Shown: positions 52,694 to 63,600, counted from the first letter of the stretch. The stretch: 64,000 nucleotides of DNA from CAZOLI01 sp964580675 (GCA_964580675.1 CAZOLI010000017.1:1-64000), one strand, 5' to 3'. Notes: generated by a model from the sequence alone, not told the origin. A program made the numbers and translations.

Positions 52694-55610
52694 GATGGAC
52701 CTCACGGATTTCGGCTGTTTTCAGAAAGCCTACGTGGACGGTCTGGATTCGGGCCTCGTGGTCGTGGGCGGCCTCCAGCGAGCGGGGAAAACCACGTTTA
52801 TGCACGCCCTTCGATGTCTGGGATACGGCGTTCCTCGTTCCGGCAATGTTCCTCCCGCCGCCTCCGAATACGATCTGTCGGCACAGGTCCGTCACAACAA
52901 CAGCGATTACCGGATATCGGTGGAAGGTTATGCCACTCCTTCCGTGGAAACCCTCGACGGCAATGGAACAACCGCCATCGATGACCTCTACGGCCACATC
53001 GATTCGTTTCATTACAATCAGCTGTTCACGATCAGTCTGGACCAGTTAAAGCAACTGCCGGCCGGTGTGGACAGCGACGAGCGGGAAAATTTAAACGCCG
53101 CGCTGCTTGGCGCGGGCTGGGCGGACGTGGTGCGGATTCCCGAACTGCTCGAGGACATCCGGTACGAGGCCAACAAAAAACTGGGCGGGGTCAACGGCAC
53201 GGCGTACCAGATGGGAGATGTGCTGGATCGGATCAAACAATACGTTGAGGAACTGGAGGAGGCCAAAAAGCAGGTGGACCAATATCGATCGGTGGAGGAG
53301 CAAATTACGGATAAAGAAAACAAATTGGCGGATATCGTTGATCAACGAAACCGTGCCGAGACGAGGCGCCGGCGCCTTGAAACCCTGAAGGAATACCTGC
53401 CTGATTTCCGGACGTATCGTGAACGGAAGCGGCGGCTCGAATCAAGTGACCTCACCGAACAGCTGGACGATGTTCCGGAACAAACCGCCGACCAGGCCGA
53501 ACATCACCGGTCGGCGTTCGAAGAGGCAACGAACGAACTTCGCAAAGCACGGGATGAGTTTCGGTCGTTCAGTACCCGGGAGAATCCGGAGGAGCAGAAG
53601 AATATACTTCTTGAACGAAGACAGGACATCGAGTCGTACAACAACCAGCTGTCCGGGTGGCGGGAGAAACGGAAAAACCTGAACCGGACACAAAAAGAAA
53701 TCGAGAAACAGGAACAGGACCTCCGGAACCAGGTACAGGAACTTCACCCCGACTGGAGTGACCTGACCGACCTTGAGGCCGTGCGAACGGATCTCGTGGC
53801 CGACGACAAACTGAAACAGACGGTCGATGAGGTGACGGAGCTTGACCGGAAATGCGAACGGCTCGAGGAGGACCGGCGGGAACTTCAGGAGGAGATTGAA
53901 CAACTTAAGCAAACGGAGGGGGTGTCCGAAACGGTTCCGGGAGGATTGGCTCCAGGATCCATCATCGTGCTGCTTGGCGGATTGTCACTGTTTTCCCTGA
54001 TTGTGGCCGTGCTGCTGTCCGAATTTGTGTCCACGGCTCTTGGGGTGGTGTCCGGGTTGGTGCTTCTCGGGGGTTCGGTCGGATTCCTGTATTACTATGC
54101 CACGAGGCATACCGACAGCCGGCAAACGGCCGACGGTATTCGCTCCCGGATTCAGAGCAAGAAACAACGGCTTGAAAACATAAATGAGCGGCTGGAAGAA
54201 CGGTCGGCGGAATGGGAAGAGAAACAGGAAACACTCTCCGAGCTCAAGGACCAACTCGGGTTGCCTGCGGACGTATCCCCGGACGCCACGATGGAATTTT
54301 ACCGCCGCGTGTCCGAGGCAACTTCGGATCTGTCGGACCTTAAACAGAAAAAGAACCAGTTGCGGAGTGACGAGGAGGAATTTGTGTCGACGCTCCTTGA
54401 CGCGGCCCACGTCCTTGACGAAACCGTAAATAAAGACCTTGAAGGGCTCGCTCTTCCGGAATCGGCCGGTGAACTGTTTTCGGCCGTGGAACGAGCAAAT
54501 GATCTGCTGGATCGGGCGGACGAATGGCGAGAGGCCGAGAGAAAGCGAAACCGAATCCGCAAAAAAATTGACGAGTTTATTTCCCGTCTTCCTCTGTCCA
54601 CACTGTCCTTCGAACCACCGGATCAAAAAGCCCCGCCCGAAGAGGTCAACACCGTTCTGATGAAGATCGAGGAAAAAGGAAAAGAGATTGAAAATCTTCG
54701 TGAAGGCCGCCGGCGAATGGAGGAGGCCAAACGAGCCCTTCTCTCCGCCCTGAACCGGGCACAGGTCCGGGAGGCGTTTGCTCCGTACCTTGAGGAGACA
54801 CAGACGGAGAATGAGAATGACGTTGATGACGAAAATGTACTGTCGGCTTTCCAGAAGGCGGCGGAGGAATATCCCGATCCGGGAGAGGTGGAATCAGCAC
54901 TGAAGAACACAAATTTAGATATCGAAGAATTGCGGGAAGAAGAGAACCAACTGCGCGACAAATTAGGAGAGCTTCGGGCCAGAAAAGATGCCCTGTCCAC
55001 CGATGAGGAGATGCTGGAGGCACGGCATGGTATTGAGCGTGAGCGAACCAAACTACGTCCCATGGCGGAGCGGTGGGCAACCCTGCGAATTGCGGCCATT
55101 CTCCTCGAAAAATTACACAGCCGATTTGTCGAGAAAGCGGCCGGCCCCGTCCTGGAACGGGCAAGTGACCGGTTCGAGGAAATCACCGGAAAGGACTATT
55201 CCGGAGTGCAGCCGTCGGAAGACGGAGAAGTCACCGAGTTTCACGCCGAGCGGTCGAACGGGGAGACACAGACGGCCCGGGAGTTAAGCCGGGGTACGAA
55301 AGAACAGCTGTTCCTGTCGATCCGGCTGTCGCGAATTCAGGAAATTGAACCGAGGCTGCCGGTGATTCTTGACGACTCCGCCGTCAACTTTGACCCGGCC
55401 CACCGGCACCGGGTCACCGGGGTCCTCGGAGAACTGGCCGAGCAAAATCAGATCTTTCTGCTGACCTCCCACCCGGAGATGGTGGAACACGTGGCCGAGG
55501 TCCATCCGTCCGCCGACTGGTATTACCTCAACCAAAAACACCGCTTCGAAGATCTGCCGGACGGCCCCGATGAACTGATAAACCGTCTGGTAAAAGAAGA
55601 TGAAGCATAG
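52680..55610 (+). CDS. YhaN/Rad50-like ATPase with central membrane hairpin
   Basis: 976 residues from ATG 52680, which overlaps the YhaO-like gene by 14 bp. Walker A GGLQRAGKTTF (30-40, Gln-Arg where relatives have Asn-Glu), long coiled-coil arms, an ABC signature LSRGTKEQLFLSIRL (about 868-882) and Walker B LPVILDDSAVNFD (about 893-905), then LLTSHPEM. The middle (about 422-475) has two hydrophobic helices separated by a short loop instead of a zinc hook. This is the YhaN feature that ties the complex to the membrane. The frame runs on upstream to 52305 only as a shadow of the first gene. Confidence 0.88.
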   Translation: MWIRKMDLTDFGCFQKAYVDGLDSGLVVVGGLQRAGKTTFMHALRCLGYGVPRSGNVPPAASEYDLSAQVRHNNSDYRISVEGYATPSVETLDGNGTTAIDDLYGHIDSFHYNQLFTISLDQLKQLPAGVDSDERENLNAALLGAGWADVVRIPELLEDIRYEANKKLGGVNGTAYQMGDVLDRIKQYVEELEEAKKQVDQYRSVEEQITDKENKLADIVDQRNRAETRRRRLETLKEYLPDFRTYRERKRRLESSDLTEQLDDVPEQTADQAEHHRSAFEEATNELRKARDEFRSFSTRENPEEQKNILLERRQDIESYNNQLSGWREKRKNLNRTQKEIEKQEQDLRNQVQELHPDWSDLTDLEAVRTDLVADDKLKQTVDEVTELDRKCERLEEDRRELQEEIEQLKQTEGVSETVPGGLAPGSIIVLLGGLSLFSLIVAVLLSEFVSTALGVVSGLVLLGGSVGFLYYYATRHTDSRQTADGIRSRIQSKKQRLENINERLEERSAEWEEKQETLSELKDQLGLPADVSPDATMEFYRRVSEATSDLSDLKQKKNQLRSDEEEFVSTLLDAAHVLDETVNKDLEGLALPESAGELFSAVERANDLLDRADEWREAERKRNRIRKKIDEFISRLPLSTLSFEPPDQKAPPEEVNTVLMKIEEKGKEIENLREGRRRMEEAKRALLSALNRAQVREAFAPYLEETQTENENDVDDENVLSAFQKAAEEYPDPGEVESALKNTNLDIEELREEENQLRDKLGELRARKDALSTDEEMLEARHGIERERTKLRPMAERWATLRIAAILLEKLHSRFVEKAAGPVLERASDRFEEITGKDYSGVQPSEDGEVTEFHAERSNGETQTARELSRGTKEQLFLSIRLSRIQEIEPRLPVILDDSAVNFDPAHRHRVTGVLGELAEQNQIFLLTSHPEMVEHVAEVHPSADWYYLNQKHRFEDLPDGPDELINRLVKEDEA

Positions 55611-55710
55611 CATGTTGCATGAAATTATTCCTGCGGGAGCCCGTTGGCCCCGATGAAAGCATCGCGACATACCGGGAAAGGTTTTACAGTATACCAGCAT
55701 CCCGCCTCGT

Positions 55711-55878
55711 CTATGCCTCCAGTAGCGCGGACGCGTCCACAAGGGGCTCCGCCTCATGGACGACGAGCACGTCGTCACACATTGGGCATTTCACCTTCTT
55801 GCCCCCGTATTTTTGGGGCAGATGAATCAGGTGCTGGCAATTCGAACAGTAAATGGTAATCTTTTTTGCTATTTGCAT
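55711..55878 (-). CDS. 55-residue zinc-ribbon protein
   Basis: A short gene on the minus strand with GGGAGG 4 bases before its ATG at 55878. The product has CxxC pairs CSNC (11-14) and CPMC (31-34) around LIHLPQKYGGKKVK, then an acidic tail, ending at TAG 55711. It resembles the first ribbon of the protein at 14819-15265 (CPHC...YEGKKIKCEEC). Likely a small zinc protein. Partner unknown. It ends about 100 bp after the convergent YhaN-like gene. Confidence 0.7.
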   Translation of the reverse strand: MQIAKKITIYCSNCQHLIHLPQKYGGKKVKCPMCDDVLVVHEAEPLVDASALLEA

Positions 55879-56383
55879 GATGCCTCCCGTTTTTACGAGT
55901 AATGTCCTAACGTATCGGACGACTGCAGGAATGTTATTGCAACGGGTGTGCCAACCCCGTATATTATTTACAAATTAAAAAAATCCTGTGTAATACCTTA
56001 TTTATTTAAAGTTGTTCACATCATCCGTGAATGTATTTCCATTAAGGGGCCCAATGAATCGGTATATTGCAACATGTCGACGAGATATGACGACATACAC
56101 GTGTCGTAAAAAGAAACGGATAAAGGGTTCGCTCCGGCGAAAACTGATGTATGCATCCGATACAGGGGCCGAATGCGGGAAATTGTTGTGACGGTTCCAG
56201 TGTTGGTCGAATCTGGCGTGGTATCTGCATGAATATGCTGGAAACGGGCCAGTTCGGCTCCCGGGGAAGATCCCATGATAGGACCAGAGCAGATCATTTC
56301 CGGGGGCGTGATATCAGGTGGACACGGGCTGGACCACCGGTTAAAAACACAAAGATCCAACTGAATTTCCGGAGAAGAAAAAA
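55879..56383. other. Divergent AT-rich intergenic region
   Basis: 505 bp between the zinc-ribbon gene and the RCK gene. The first half is AT-rich. No gene, RNA or shared repeat was recognised. Confidence 0.45.
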
Positions 56384-57079
56384 GTGAACGACAAACCTGC
56401 AGCACAAAAAAGGGTTCTGGTCTGTGGTGGCGAACGGGTCATTGAGATGGCCCGGAAGCTGTCCAGGTCGGTGATTCGCGAACAGGTTCCCGAACTGGTT
56501 GTCTTTGCCCCGTCGCCACCGGATGTCCCGCCGGCCCTGGATTTTGTGGACACGGTGGAGGGCGATCCGACGGAGACGGATGCCCTGAAAATGCTTGATT
56601 TTGAACGGATTCGGGTCGCGGTGATTCTGTCGGATCCGGGGGCCTCGGAAAACCCGGATGCACGGGCCCTGCTTGTGGCCCTGGCCATCGAACGGATCGA
56701 CCGGGACGTGCACACCATTGTCGAGATTCACAACTCGGACAACCTCAAGCACTTTCACCGGACGGCCGTCAACGAAACCGTCTGTGCGTCGGAGCTGACC
56801 GAGAAACTGATTGCGCGCTGCACGCGAAATCATCACATCAGCCATTTCTACGGGGAACTCCTGAAGTACCAGGAGGCGGGAAGCGAGCTTTACCGTGTTT
56901 CTGTTGAGGAGGGCTGGGAAACGTTCCGGGATGCGTTTGAGGAACTGGTCCCCGAGCGGATGATTCCGGTTGGAGTGCAGGGGACGGGAGAACCGGAGTT
57001 GAACCCTGCACCGAATCGCGTGCTGGGAGACGAAGAGGATCTCTGGGTCATTGCGCAGGAATTTCCGGGGGCGTCATGA
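56384..57079 (+). CDS. RCK/TrkA-N-like protein
   Basis: 231 residues, starting at GTG 56384 with GGAGAAG upstream. The first 110 residues look like the Rossmann-fold RCK domain (RVLVCGGERVIEMARKLSRS, VEGDPTETDALKMLDFERIR, VAVILSD), but the glycine loop is degenerate. The C-terminus resembles a TrkA-C/RCK C-lobe (EDLWVIAQEF). Its stop overlaps the start of the channel gene (ATGA, 57076-57079). Together they may form a heteromeric gating ring in which this subunit senses nucleotide or ion and the channel carries the second RCK set. Confidence 0.72.
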   Translation: MNDKPAAQKRVLVCGGERVIEMARKLSRSVIREQVPELVVFAPSPPDVPPALDFVDTVEGDPTETDALKMLDFERIRVAVILSDPGASENPDARALLVALAIERIDRDVHTIVEIHNSDNLKHFHRTAVNETVCASELTEKLIARCTRNHHISHFYGELLKYQEAGSELYRVSVEEGWETFRDAFEELVPERMIPVGVQGTGEPELNPAPNRVLGDEEDLWVIAQEFPGAS

Positions 57080-58173
57080 AAAAATTCCACCGGATCAAAA
57101 TTGCCCTGACCAATTTTGTCGTCCGCCACAAATATCCGTCCATGTTTGTGGGCGTGGTGCTCATCTGGTGGGGGTCGTCGTTTGTGCTGTACCTTATTGA
57201 AACCATGGCCGGCAGTTCCGCTGAGCCCTACGGCAGTTACGGCAGTACGCTCTGGGCCATTATTGTCTATCTCACAAGCGGGCTGGAAGTGGATCCACCG
57301 GGATCGGTGGCCGGAAAAGCATTTGCCATCGGCATCCTCGTGGTGGGGATGATCGTGGTGGGAGGCATTACGGCCTGTATCACGTCGGACCTGGTGAAAA
57401 AAATTATGAAAGGAGCTCAGGTTCCGGAAAAACCCCGTCACCTGACCCTGTCGGGCCATATTGTGATCTTCGGTCACAGCCCGGCCACAGATCACCTGAT
57501 TCGAGAAATCCGTCACCCCGACGTGGGTCTGAATTCACCGATCGTGATTGTTTCGGACGAGGACGAGCGCATACCGGCCGGTGATCCTGACAGATATCGG
57601 GAGGTATATTGTGTGTACGGCAATTTTACCGATGACGAGGTGCTGGAACTCGTCGACATTCAATCGGCCGATACCGCCATCATTCTCAGCCACGGGGGCG
57701 ACGAAAAATCCATCCTTACCTGTCTCGGGGTGGAGTCGACCGCCCCTCCGGTTCACACGATTATCCAGCTGGAATCGGAGGAAAACGAACGGCACATCCG
57801 GCGAACCAGCGGAGACGAAATCATCCGAATGGATTCATTGGCTCTTCTGGCCAATGCCACGGTGTCTCACGGCGTAACGGACGTACTGTCGGAATTGCTC
57901 ACGGCCCAGGCCCGGAAAAACGAACTGTATTTTGTGCCGGTTCCGAACCGCTTCGTGGGGCGTTCGTTTTCCGATCTGGCCACGGATCTTCTGTCGGAGG
58001 GGATGTTGCTGACGGGAATCAAGAGCCCGGGCCCGTCCGGCGAGGAAGACCTGGTGACCGGTGAGGCGGCGGAGGTTGCTCCTGATATTCATGTAAATCC
58101 GGTTCCTGATTACACCGTGCGGGAGGAGGACCAGCTGGCCGTCATCGCCGAAGAACCGCCGAACCTGACGTGA
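57076..58173 (+). CDS. Two-helix ion-channel-like protein with RCK domains and atypical filter
   Basis: 365 residues. Two membrane helices (about 21-43 and 82-104) flank a pore region (57-80), then a linker and RCK domains (HIVIFGHSPATDHLI about 128-142, followed by a C-lobe to the end). The overall plan is that of MthK-like K+ channels, but the filter TVGYGD is absent. The segment is VYLTSGLEVDPPGSVAGK instead. Ion selectivity therefore cannot be called potassium. Overlaps the preceding RCK gene by 4 bp. Confidence 0.8.
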   Translation: MKKFHRIKIALTNFVVRHKYPSMFVGVVLIWWGSSFVLYLIETMAGSSAEPYGSYGSTLWAIIVYLTSGLEVDPPGSVAGKAFAIGILVVGMIVVGGITACITSDLVKKIMKGAQVPEKPRHLTLSGHIVIFGHSPATDHLIREIRHPDVGLNSPIVIVSDEDERIPAGDPDRYREVYCVYGNFTDDEVLELVDIQSADTAIILSHGGDEKSILTCLGVESTAPPVHTIIQLESEENERHIRRTSGDEIIRMDSLALLANATVSHGVTDVLSELLTAQARKNELYFVPVPNRFVGRSFSDLATDLLSEGMLLTGIKSPGPSGEEDLVTGEAAEVAPDIHVNPVPDYTVREEDQLAVIAEEPPNLT

Positions 58174-58443
58174 CGGGTTCGGAGAGTCGAGAATACATCG
58201 ACGGGCCGAAATGAATATGGTCTTTTTCGACTCCGCCGAATACGCCCGACGAACCGACCCCGCTCCGGCTCCCGGCATATGTTTCCGGCCAAAAACGGGG
58301 AGAACCATCGTGTTCCGGATCCGTCACTTCTTTTCGTTCACCAAATGGTTTTTCGTATTGGTCTGATGTGAACACCGGGGGACAATATTCGTTATAATAA
58401 TGAATCCGCCCGGGTATTCACAGAAATTCACCCGTCCGGAACC

Positions 58444-58818
58444 ATGCCAGTAAAGACACCATATCGAACATCGGTTCCTTCGCTTATCTTTGCGGCGATG
58501 TTTCTGATTTTTGCCGCCGTTTCTACCACCGCGCAGGAGGATACCGACTGGATGCTTGAGAAGGTCATCGAACAGCTGGAGGAACGCATCGGACCGAACA
58601 CATTCCGGGCCAATTATGACATTACGCTTCCGGAACATATGCCGGAGGAGGAAAAACCCATCAGGAACGGCGGTCGGGTTGTTGCGGACTCCGATCGATT
58701 CGTGAAACTTCGTGGGTACAGCTGGATGTTTGCAGCACAACCTCTCTGGTATCAGATGGTCGGAACCGACGGAGCCTTTGGGTACCGCATCGCACACATG
58801 CCGGTATCATCTCCTTAA
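58444..58818 (+). CDS. Secreted protein, N-terminal part (probably frameshifted into the next frame)
   Basis: 124 residues. Signal peptide (about 11-30, ending STTAQ), then a helical region EVIEQLEERIGPNTFRANYD-like and a hydrophobic WYQMVGTDGAFGYR segment, stopping at TAA 58816-58818. The next frame continues with sense at the same place (YHLLKEKWEEFMTSS). TATAAT at 58393-58398 lies 45 bp before the ATG. Probably the first part of one gene with the feature at 58838-60010. Confidence 0.55.
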   Translation: MPVKTPYRTSVPSLIFAAMFLIFAAVSTTAQEDTDWMLEKVIEQLEERIGPNTFRANYDITLPEHMPEEEKPIRNGGRVVADSDRFVKLRGYSWMFAAQPLWYQMVGTDGAFGYRIAHMPVSSP

Positions 58819-58837
58819 AGAAAAATGGGAAGAATTC

Positions 58838-60010
58838 ATGACCTCCTCCATTCTTGACACCCCGGTAAAGGAGCTGAATCCGATTGACGGCCTGGCGGTT
58901 CTGGACGAATATTATAACCTGGGAGACGGTAGTAAGGTCGAATTGCCCGGGAACGTGGCGGGTTTTCTGCAGTCGATGCGGCGGACCTATCCGGCTTCCT
59001 CCCCGGAACTTCGAGCACTGTACGGCGACCTGATGTATGGGAGGAATTGGAAAAAGGAAGCTTTTCAGGAGTTCCGACGATCCATGGCTCTCGAGGTGTT
59101 GTTAGATTCCGCAAATCAGAATTTGTCGACCTTGATGAAGTATCGAGTTCCATCCTTCGAGAGTGGGATTGGGATGGGCAGGGGTTCGTCCGTTAGTTAT
59201 CGTAGTTCGAGTGGAACGTTTGAAGGCTCCCATCAGCACACATCGCGCAGTAATCTGAAAGCGGATGACACCTTTTCCCGAAATCGACACCGGGTGTTAA
59301 AAATGGCAATTGCCGGAACCGAGAAGAGTCCGGAAATGATGAAAATCCTGGTGAAACGGTATGCCGATCTACTGGACACATCCCCCGCCAGGGAAGCCGA
59401 TGCCCTGAAAATTACCGGCAACACAAAAGAGGCGCTGCATCTTCTGGAGGAGCAGGTTCTTGCCAAATGGAAAAAAATGCGGGGGAGCGACGACGGGAAC
59501 GGAGACAGAAAAAATCCCGCGTACTGCCTCTCACTTTTTCGAAAGTTCTTTGTCTTTCTGATACAGGAAAAGCAATATTTAAAGGTCGCGGTCATTCTCA
59601 AAAAAACCGAATCGGTTTTAGGCCGTGACACGATCACGGAAAACATGAAATCCGGGAGTCCGTATCATCGGGACTGGCAGTACCTGGAGAACAAACTGCT
59701 GGACCCGGTCCGGATACCGGACCGGTGGATCCGGGAGCGAACGTCTCCCCTGACGGAAGAACAGAAGAAACAGTTTCCGGAACTCATCAAACAACTGGGA
59801 GCAAAAGAATTTCCACAGCGACGGAACGCACTCCGTACACGAAAACAATATTCGGGGCGAGTGCTGTTGTTACGGAAGGAGAAATATCCAGACGCCGAAG
59901 GGGCCGATCGTAAGAAACGCCTCCGGGAACTCATCCGACACCATCTTCAGAACGTTGCCGAAACTTCCACTCCGAAGGATAACGAGAACGGGGATCCCAA
60001 CAGGGAATAG
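58838..60010 (+). CDS. Secreted-protein C-terminal part with shared helical module
   Basis: 390 residues from ATG 58838 if translated alone. In this frame the reading stays open back to 58712. It has no signal of its own, so alone it would be stranded in the cytoplasm, unlike its relatives. A Ser/Gly-rich stretch (GRGSSVSYRSSSGTF) precedes helical repeats. The end, LGAKEFPQRRNAL and RKKRLRELIRHHLQ, is the module shared with the proteins at 34315-36015 and 48244-49500. Most likely continuous with 58444-58818 through a one-base frameshift around 58780-58815. Confidence 0.55.
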   Translation: MTSSILDTPVKELNPIDGLAVLDEYYNLGDGSKVELPGNVAGFLQSMRRTYPASSPELRALYGDLMYGRNWKKEAFQEFRRSMALEVLLDSANQNLSTLMKYRVPSFESGIGMGRGSSVSYRSSSGTFEGSHQHTSRSNLKADDTFSRNRHRVLKMAIAGTEKSPEMMKILVKRYADLLDTSPAREADALKITGNTKEALHLLEEQVLAKWKKMRGSDDGNGDRKNPAYCLSLFRKFFVFLIQEKQYLKVAVILKKTESVLGRDTITENMKSGSPYHRDWQYLENKLLDPVRIPDRWIRERTSPLTEEQKKQFPELIKQLGAKEFPQRRNALRTRKQYSGRVLLLRKEKYPDAEGADRKKRLRELIRHHLQNVAETSTPKDNENGDPNRE

Positions 60011-60643
60011 TCTCCGATTTTGGTGAACTCCCTCCGGGAAGGTCACCGTAAAGACAGGGATAACAAAAGAAAATACACGGCCCATTGATCCTTCTTCATA
60101 CGTCCGGGCTTACCTATCCCCCAGTGAATGAATAAACGGATAAACCAATAAACCGATCCACACGTAAACCTATAAACCCTCTTGTTCTCCTTCCTTCTCC
60201 CCTCCGTTGGATTGCTATAAAATAAAACAACATTTTGAAAGTGGTGGCATATGATACAAATTCTGAACACCAGGAATCTGTTAGATACGGGGGAAACGTC
60301 GAAAAACGTTTTTGTGGGAACCATCGTCGAAGCGGTGAGGACGGGAACACGTGATGAGACACGAAAAAACGTCCGACGAATGTGATGGTTATCGATAACC
60401 GTTGTAACCATATAATTATAAAGACGTTACATGTTATCGTTCGATAAAACACACATTGAATTCAGTGGTTTTTATAAATCTGTAAATCGAGATGGTATCA
60501 TGGATAGGCTCCTTTCGTTTGCCGGGATCGAAAAGGGGGCACGTGCCGGGTTGGCCCACGGGGTCATCTGGATAGGATGGAATGAAAGTTGCATAAACTA
60601 AATGATTGGTGCTGGTTTGTCTCATCTGAATGTTAACGTCACC
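60011..60643. other. Intergenic region with palindrome
   Basis: 633 bp before the giant protein gene. It has an ATAAACC-type short-unit tract (60125-60180), and a perfect 14-bp palindrome GGTTATCGATAACC (60387-60400) which may be a regulator site. No gene was recognised. Confidence 0.5.
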
Positions 60644-63600
60644 ATGAACAGAACCGTCGGGAGAATTGGGGTGATGATCCTGACAGTGTTTCTGCTGGGG
60701 ATCTCCGTGTCGGCGGCCGGGGCGGGAACGGTCACCTGGGACAACGACTCCGGGGACAACAACTGGAGCACCGCCAACAACTGGGACACGGATTCGGTAC
60801 CGGGCCCGGGGGACGTGGCCACCTTCGACGGCACATCAAACACCGATTGTAACATCGACACGGACGTTGAGGTCAAAGGAATTGACGTGGATTCCGGCTA
60901 CTACTCGACCATCACCCAGCAGGCCGGCATCAAAATCGAGGTCGGAACGGGAGGGATGTACATGGACTCCGATTTTAGTTTTTCCGGCGGAGACAAAAAG
61001 ATTACGGTGGCCGGTGAATTTAACCTGCAAACCGGGGGTTTTACCTCCACCTCCGCCACACTCCAGATTGGCGGTTCGGTAACCCTTGACAGCAATTTTT
61101 CCAACAACAGCGGCCGGGTTAAATTGACCGGTGACGGGACGACCATCTTCAGCAACGGCGACGCGCTTTATGACCTGGAAATCCGATCGTGGTACGATCA
61201 GGATTGGTCCTACCGGAAAAAGATCACGATTGATTCCGGCCAGGTCTCCGCCGATCTGACGGATTATCCGGTGTATGTGCAAGTCACGGGGGACTCGGAC
61301 CTTGCAAACGACGCCCAGGGAAGCGGGGACGACATTCTCTTTACGAAAGCCGACGGCACGACCAAACTGGACCATGAAATTGAGAAATTCGACGGTTCGA
61401 ACGGTGATCTGTACGCCCATGTACGGGTACCGTCGCTTTCCGGCAGTTCGGACACGATTCTTTATATGTATTACGGGAACGGGAGTGCCGGCAATCAGGA
61501 GAACCCTGCCGCGGTCTGGGATTCGAATTATCAGGGGGTTTACCATTTGGAAGAAGATCCCTCTTCTTCCGCTCCACAGATAAAGGATTCCACGGCGAAT
61601 GATGTGCACGGAACGACCGATGATCTGGAAGCGTCGGATCAAATATCCGGTTTGCTGGACGGAGCAGTTGATTTTAGTTCGGATGACGGAAATTATGTGG
61701 ATCATGGAACAAATTTTCAGTACAGCGACTCCCAGTCCTTCTCGGTCAGTTTCTGGCACCAGCCGGGGGTGCGAGATTTTAATGAACGTGTGCTGGGATT
61801 TGATACGACTGCGGGATGGGGGTTTTTAAACGACGGTGGTTTTGACACGGGGGATACGGGGGACCTGCTCTTCCGGTGGGACAAAACGACGCTGGGAAAC
61901 GATCAACCCCTGGACGACAATACCTGGTATCATATTACTCTCGTCCACGATGGTTCCGGAGGCCTTACGTTGTATTACGACGGAAATGATGAAGCCTCAA
62001 CCACGGGAGCGTCCTGGACCACACCGGACGATATTTTTGTGCTGGGGGACGCGGGTCGCGGAAGCTCGCCCCGATTTGAAGATCGGGATGATAACTTTAA
62101 TGGGTTTCTTGACGAGGTTCGAGTTTCGGATAACTCGCGAAGTTCGGACTGGGTTTCCACCACGTACAACAACCAGAGTGATCCCGGCAGTTTTTACACC
62201 GTCGGTGCCGAGGACACGACGGGCGGGAACGCGACCATCACCATGAATTCTCCCCTGGACGTGGACAATGATCTGACGATCACCGGAGCAACCCTGGACG
62301 TGGATTCGTCGAATAACACCCTGAACCTCGCCGGGTCCTTCACAAACGACGCCGGTACGTTTCTTCCCAGCACCGCCACCGTGATTTTTGACGGCACGGA
62401 CGGGGACGGGGAAACGATCACCTCCGGCGGAAGCACATTTTACGACGTGAACGTAAACGGATCGGGGGAGACCTGGACCCAGCAGGACCGGATGACGGTT
62501 CGGAACAGCCTGACCATCACCGACGGGACACACGCGACCGGACCCAACCGACTGCTGGTGGGGGACGGAGATGCCACCGCCGAGACCAAATCGATGAACG
62601 TACAATCCTCCGGAACCTTCAGGATGGTCGGGGACCAAAGTGGGATTGCCACTCTTGGTACCAACCCGGCCACGGACCCGGCCAACAACGACCGAATTGA
62701 CCTGACCGTGGACGGAACCTTTCATGCCAGCAAAGCCCGGGTACAGTACCTGACCGGGTCCGGGATACAGTTTATGGACGATGCCACCCTGAACAAACTG
62801 GAGGAGACCACGTTTGACTTCGGGGCCTCAAACGGGGTGTACCTGAACTTCGACGCCGATAACGACCAGGGAGACGGTGATTCGATCTATGACGTGAAAA
62901 CCCCGGTGTCTGCTTCGTCAAGTAATGGGCCGGCCTGGTTGGACACCGTTGAATTCAAAAATACACTGTCGGTTTCTTCCCTGGACAATGTGGATGCGGA
63001 CAACAGTGACAACAGCACCGATGCCATCACCTTCCAGAATAATGATGGATCCAATAATCTTTCCACCAACGCGATCGGGTTTTATCCGGTGCTTGGGGAC
63101 CGGGCGGGGGCAAGTCACGAGCAGGACGACCCGGACGGGGGGAATGGTACCGGCCAGGTCCACTGGTCAAATGGGGTGGCCGTGGTGAAAGCAAGCGGAA
63201 CCATCCAGTCCCGGCACCGGCTGCTGCAGGCGGCGGTGAACAGCGCGGGAAGCGGAGAGACGGTCACACAGGACGGCAACGTGCGGTTCGACGAATCCAT
63301 CACACTGCCGGACGATCAGAACCTGGTATTGCGGGACGTGCTGGTGAAGGGAACGATTGACGGGGACGGAACCAACAACACCAACACCCTCTTTAACGTG
63401 GTGGTGACCGGGAACAACGCGATCGGGGCAAGCAATGACGTGGGAGAGGTGTACAACACCATGGTGGTGGATGGTTCCATCACCGCCGATACGGTGCAAA
63501 ACAGCGTGACCGTTGACACGGATGGGTCCGGTGGACACAGCATCAATGCCGGAAGCGGCACAAGCAACGAAGCGAACCTGGCCGACGGGGGCGGAGGGCT

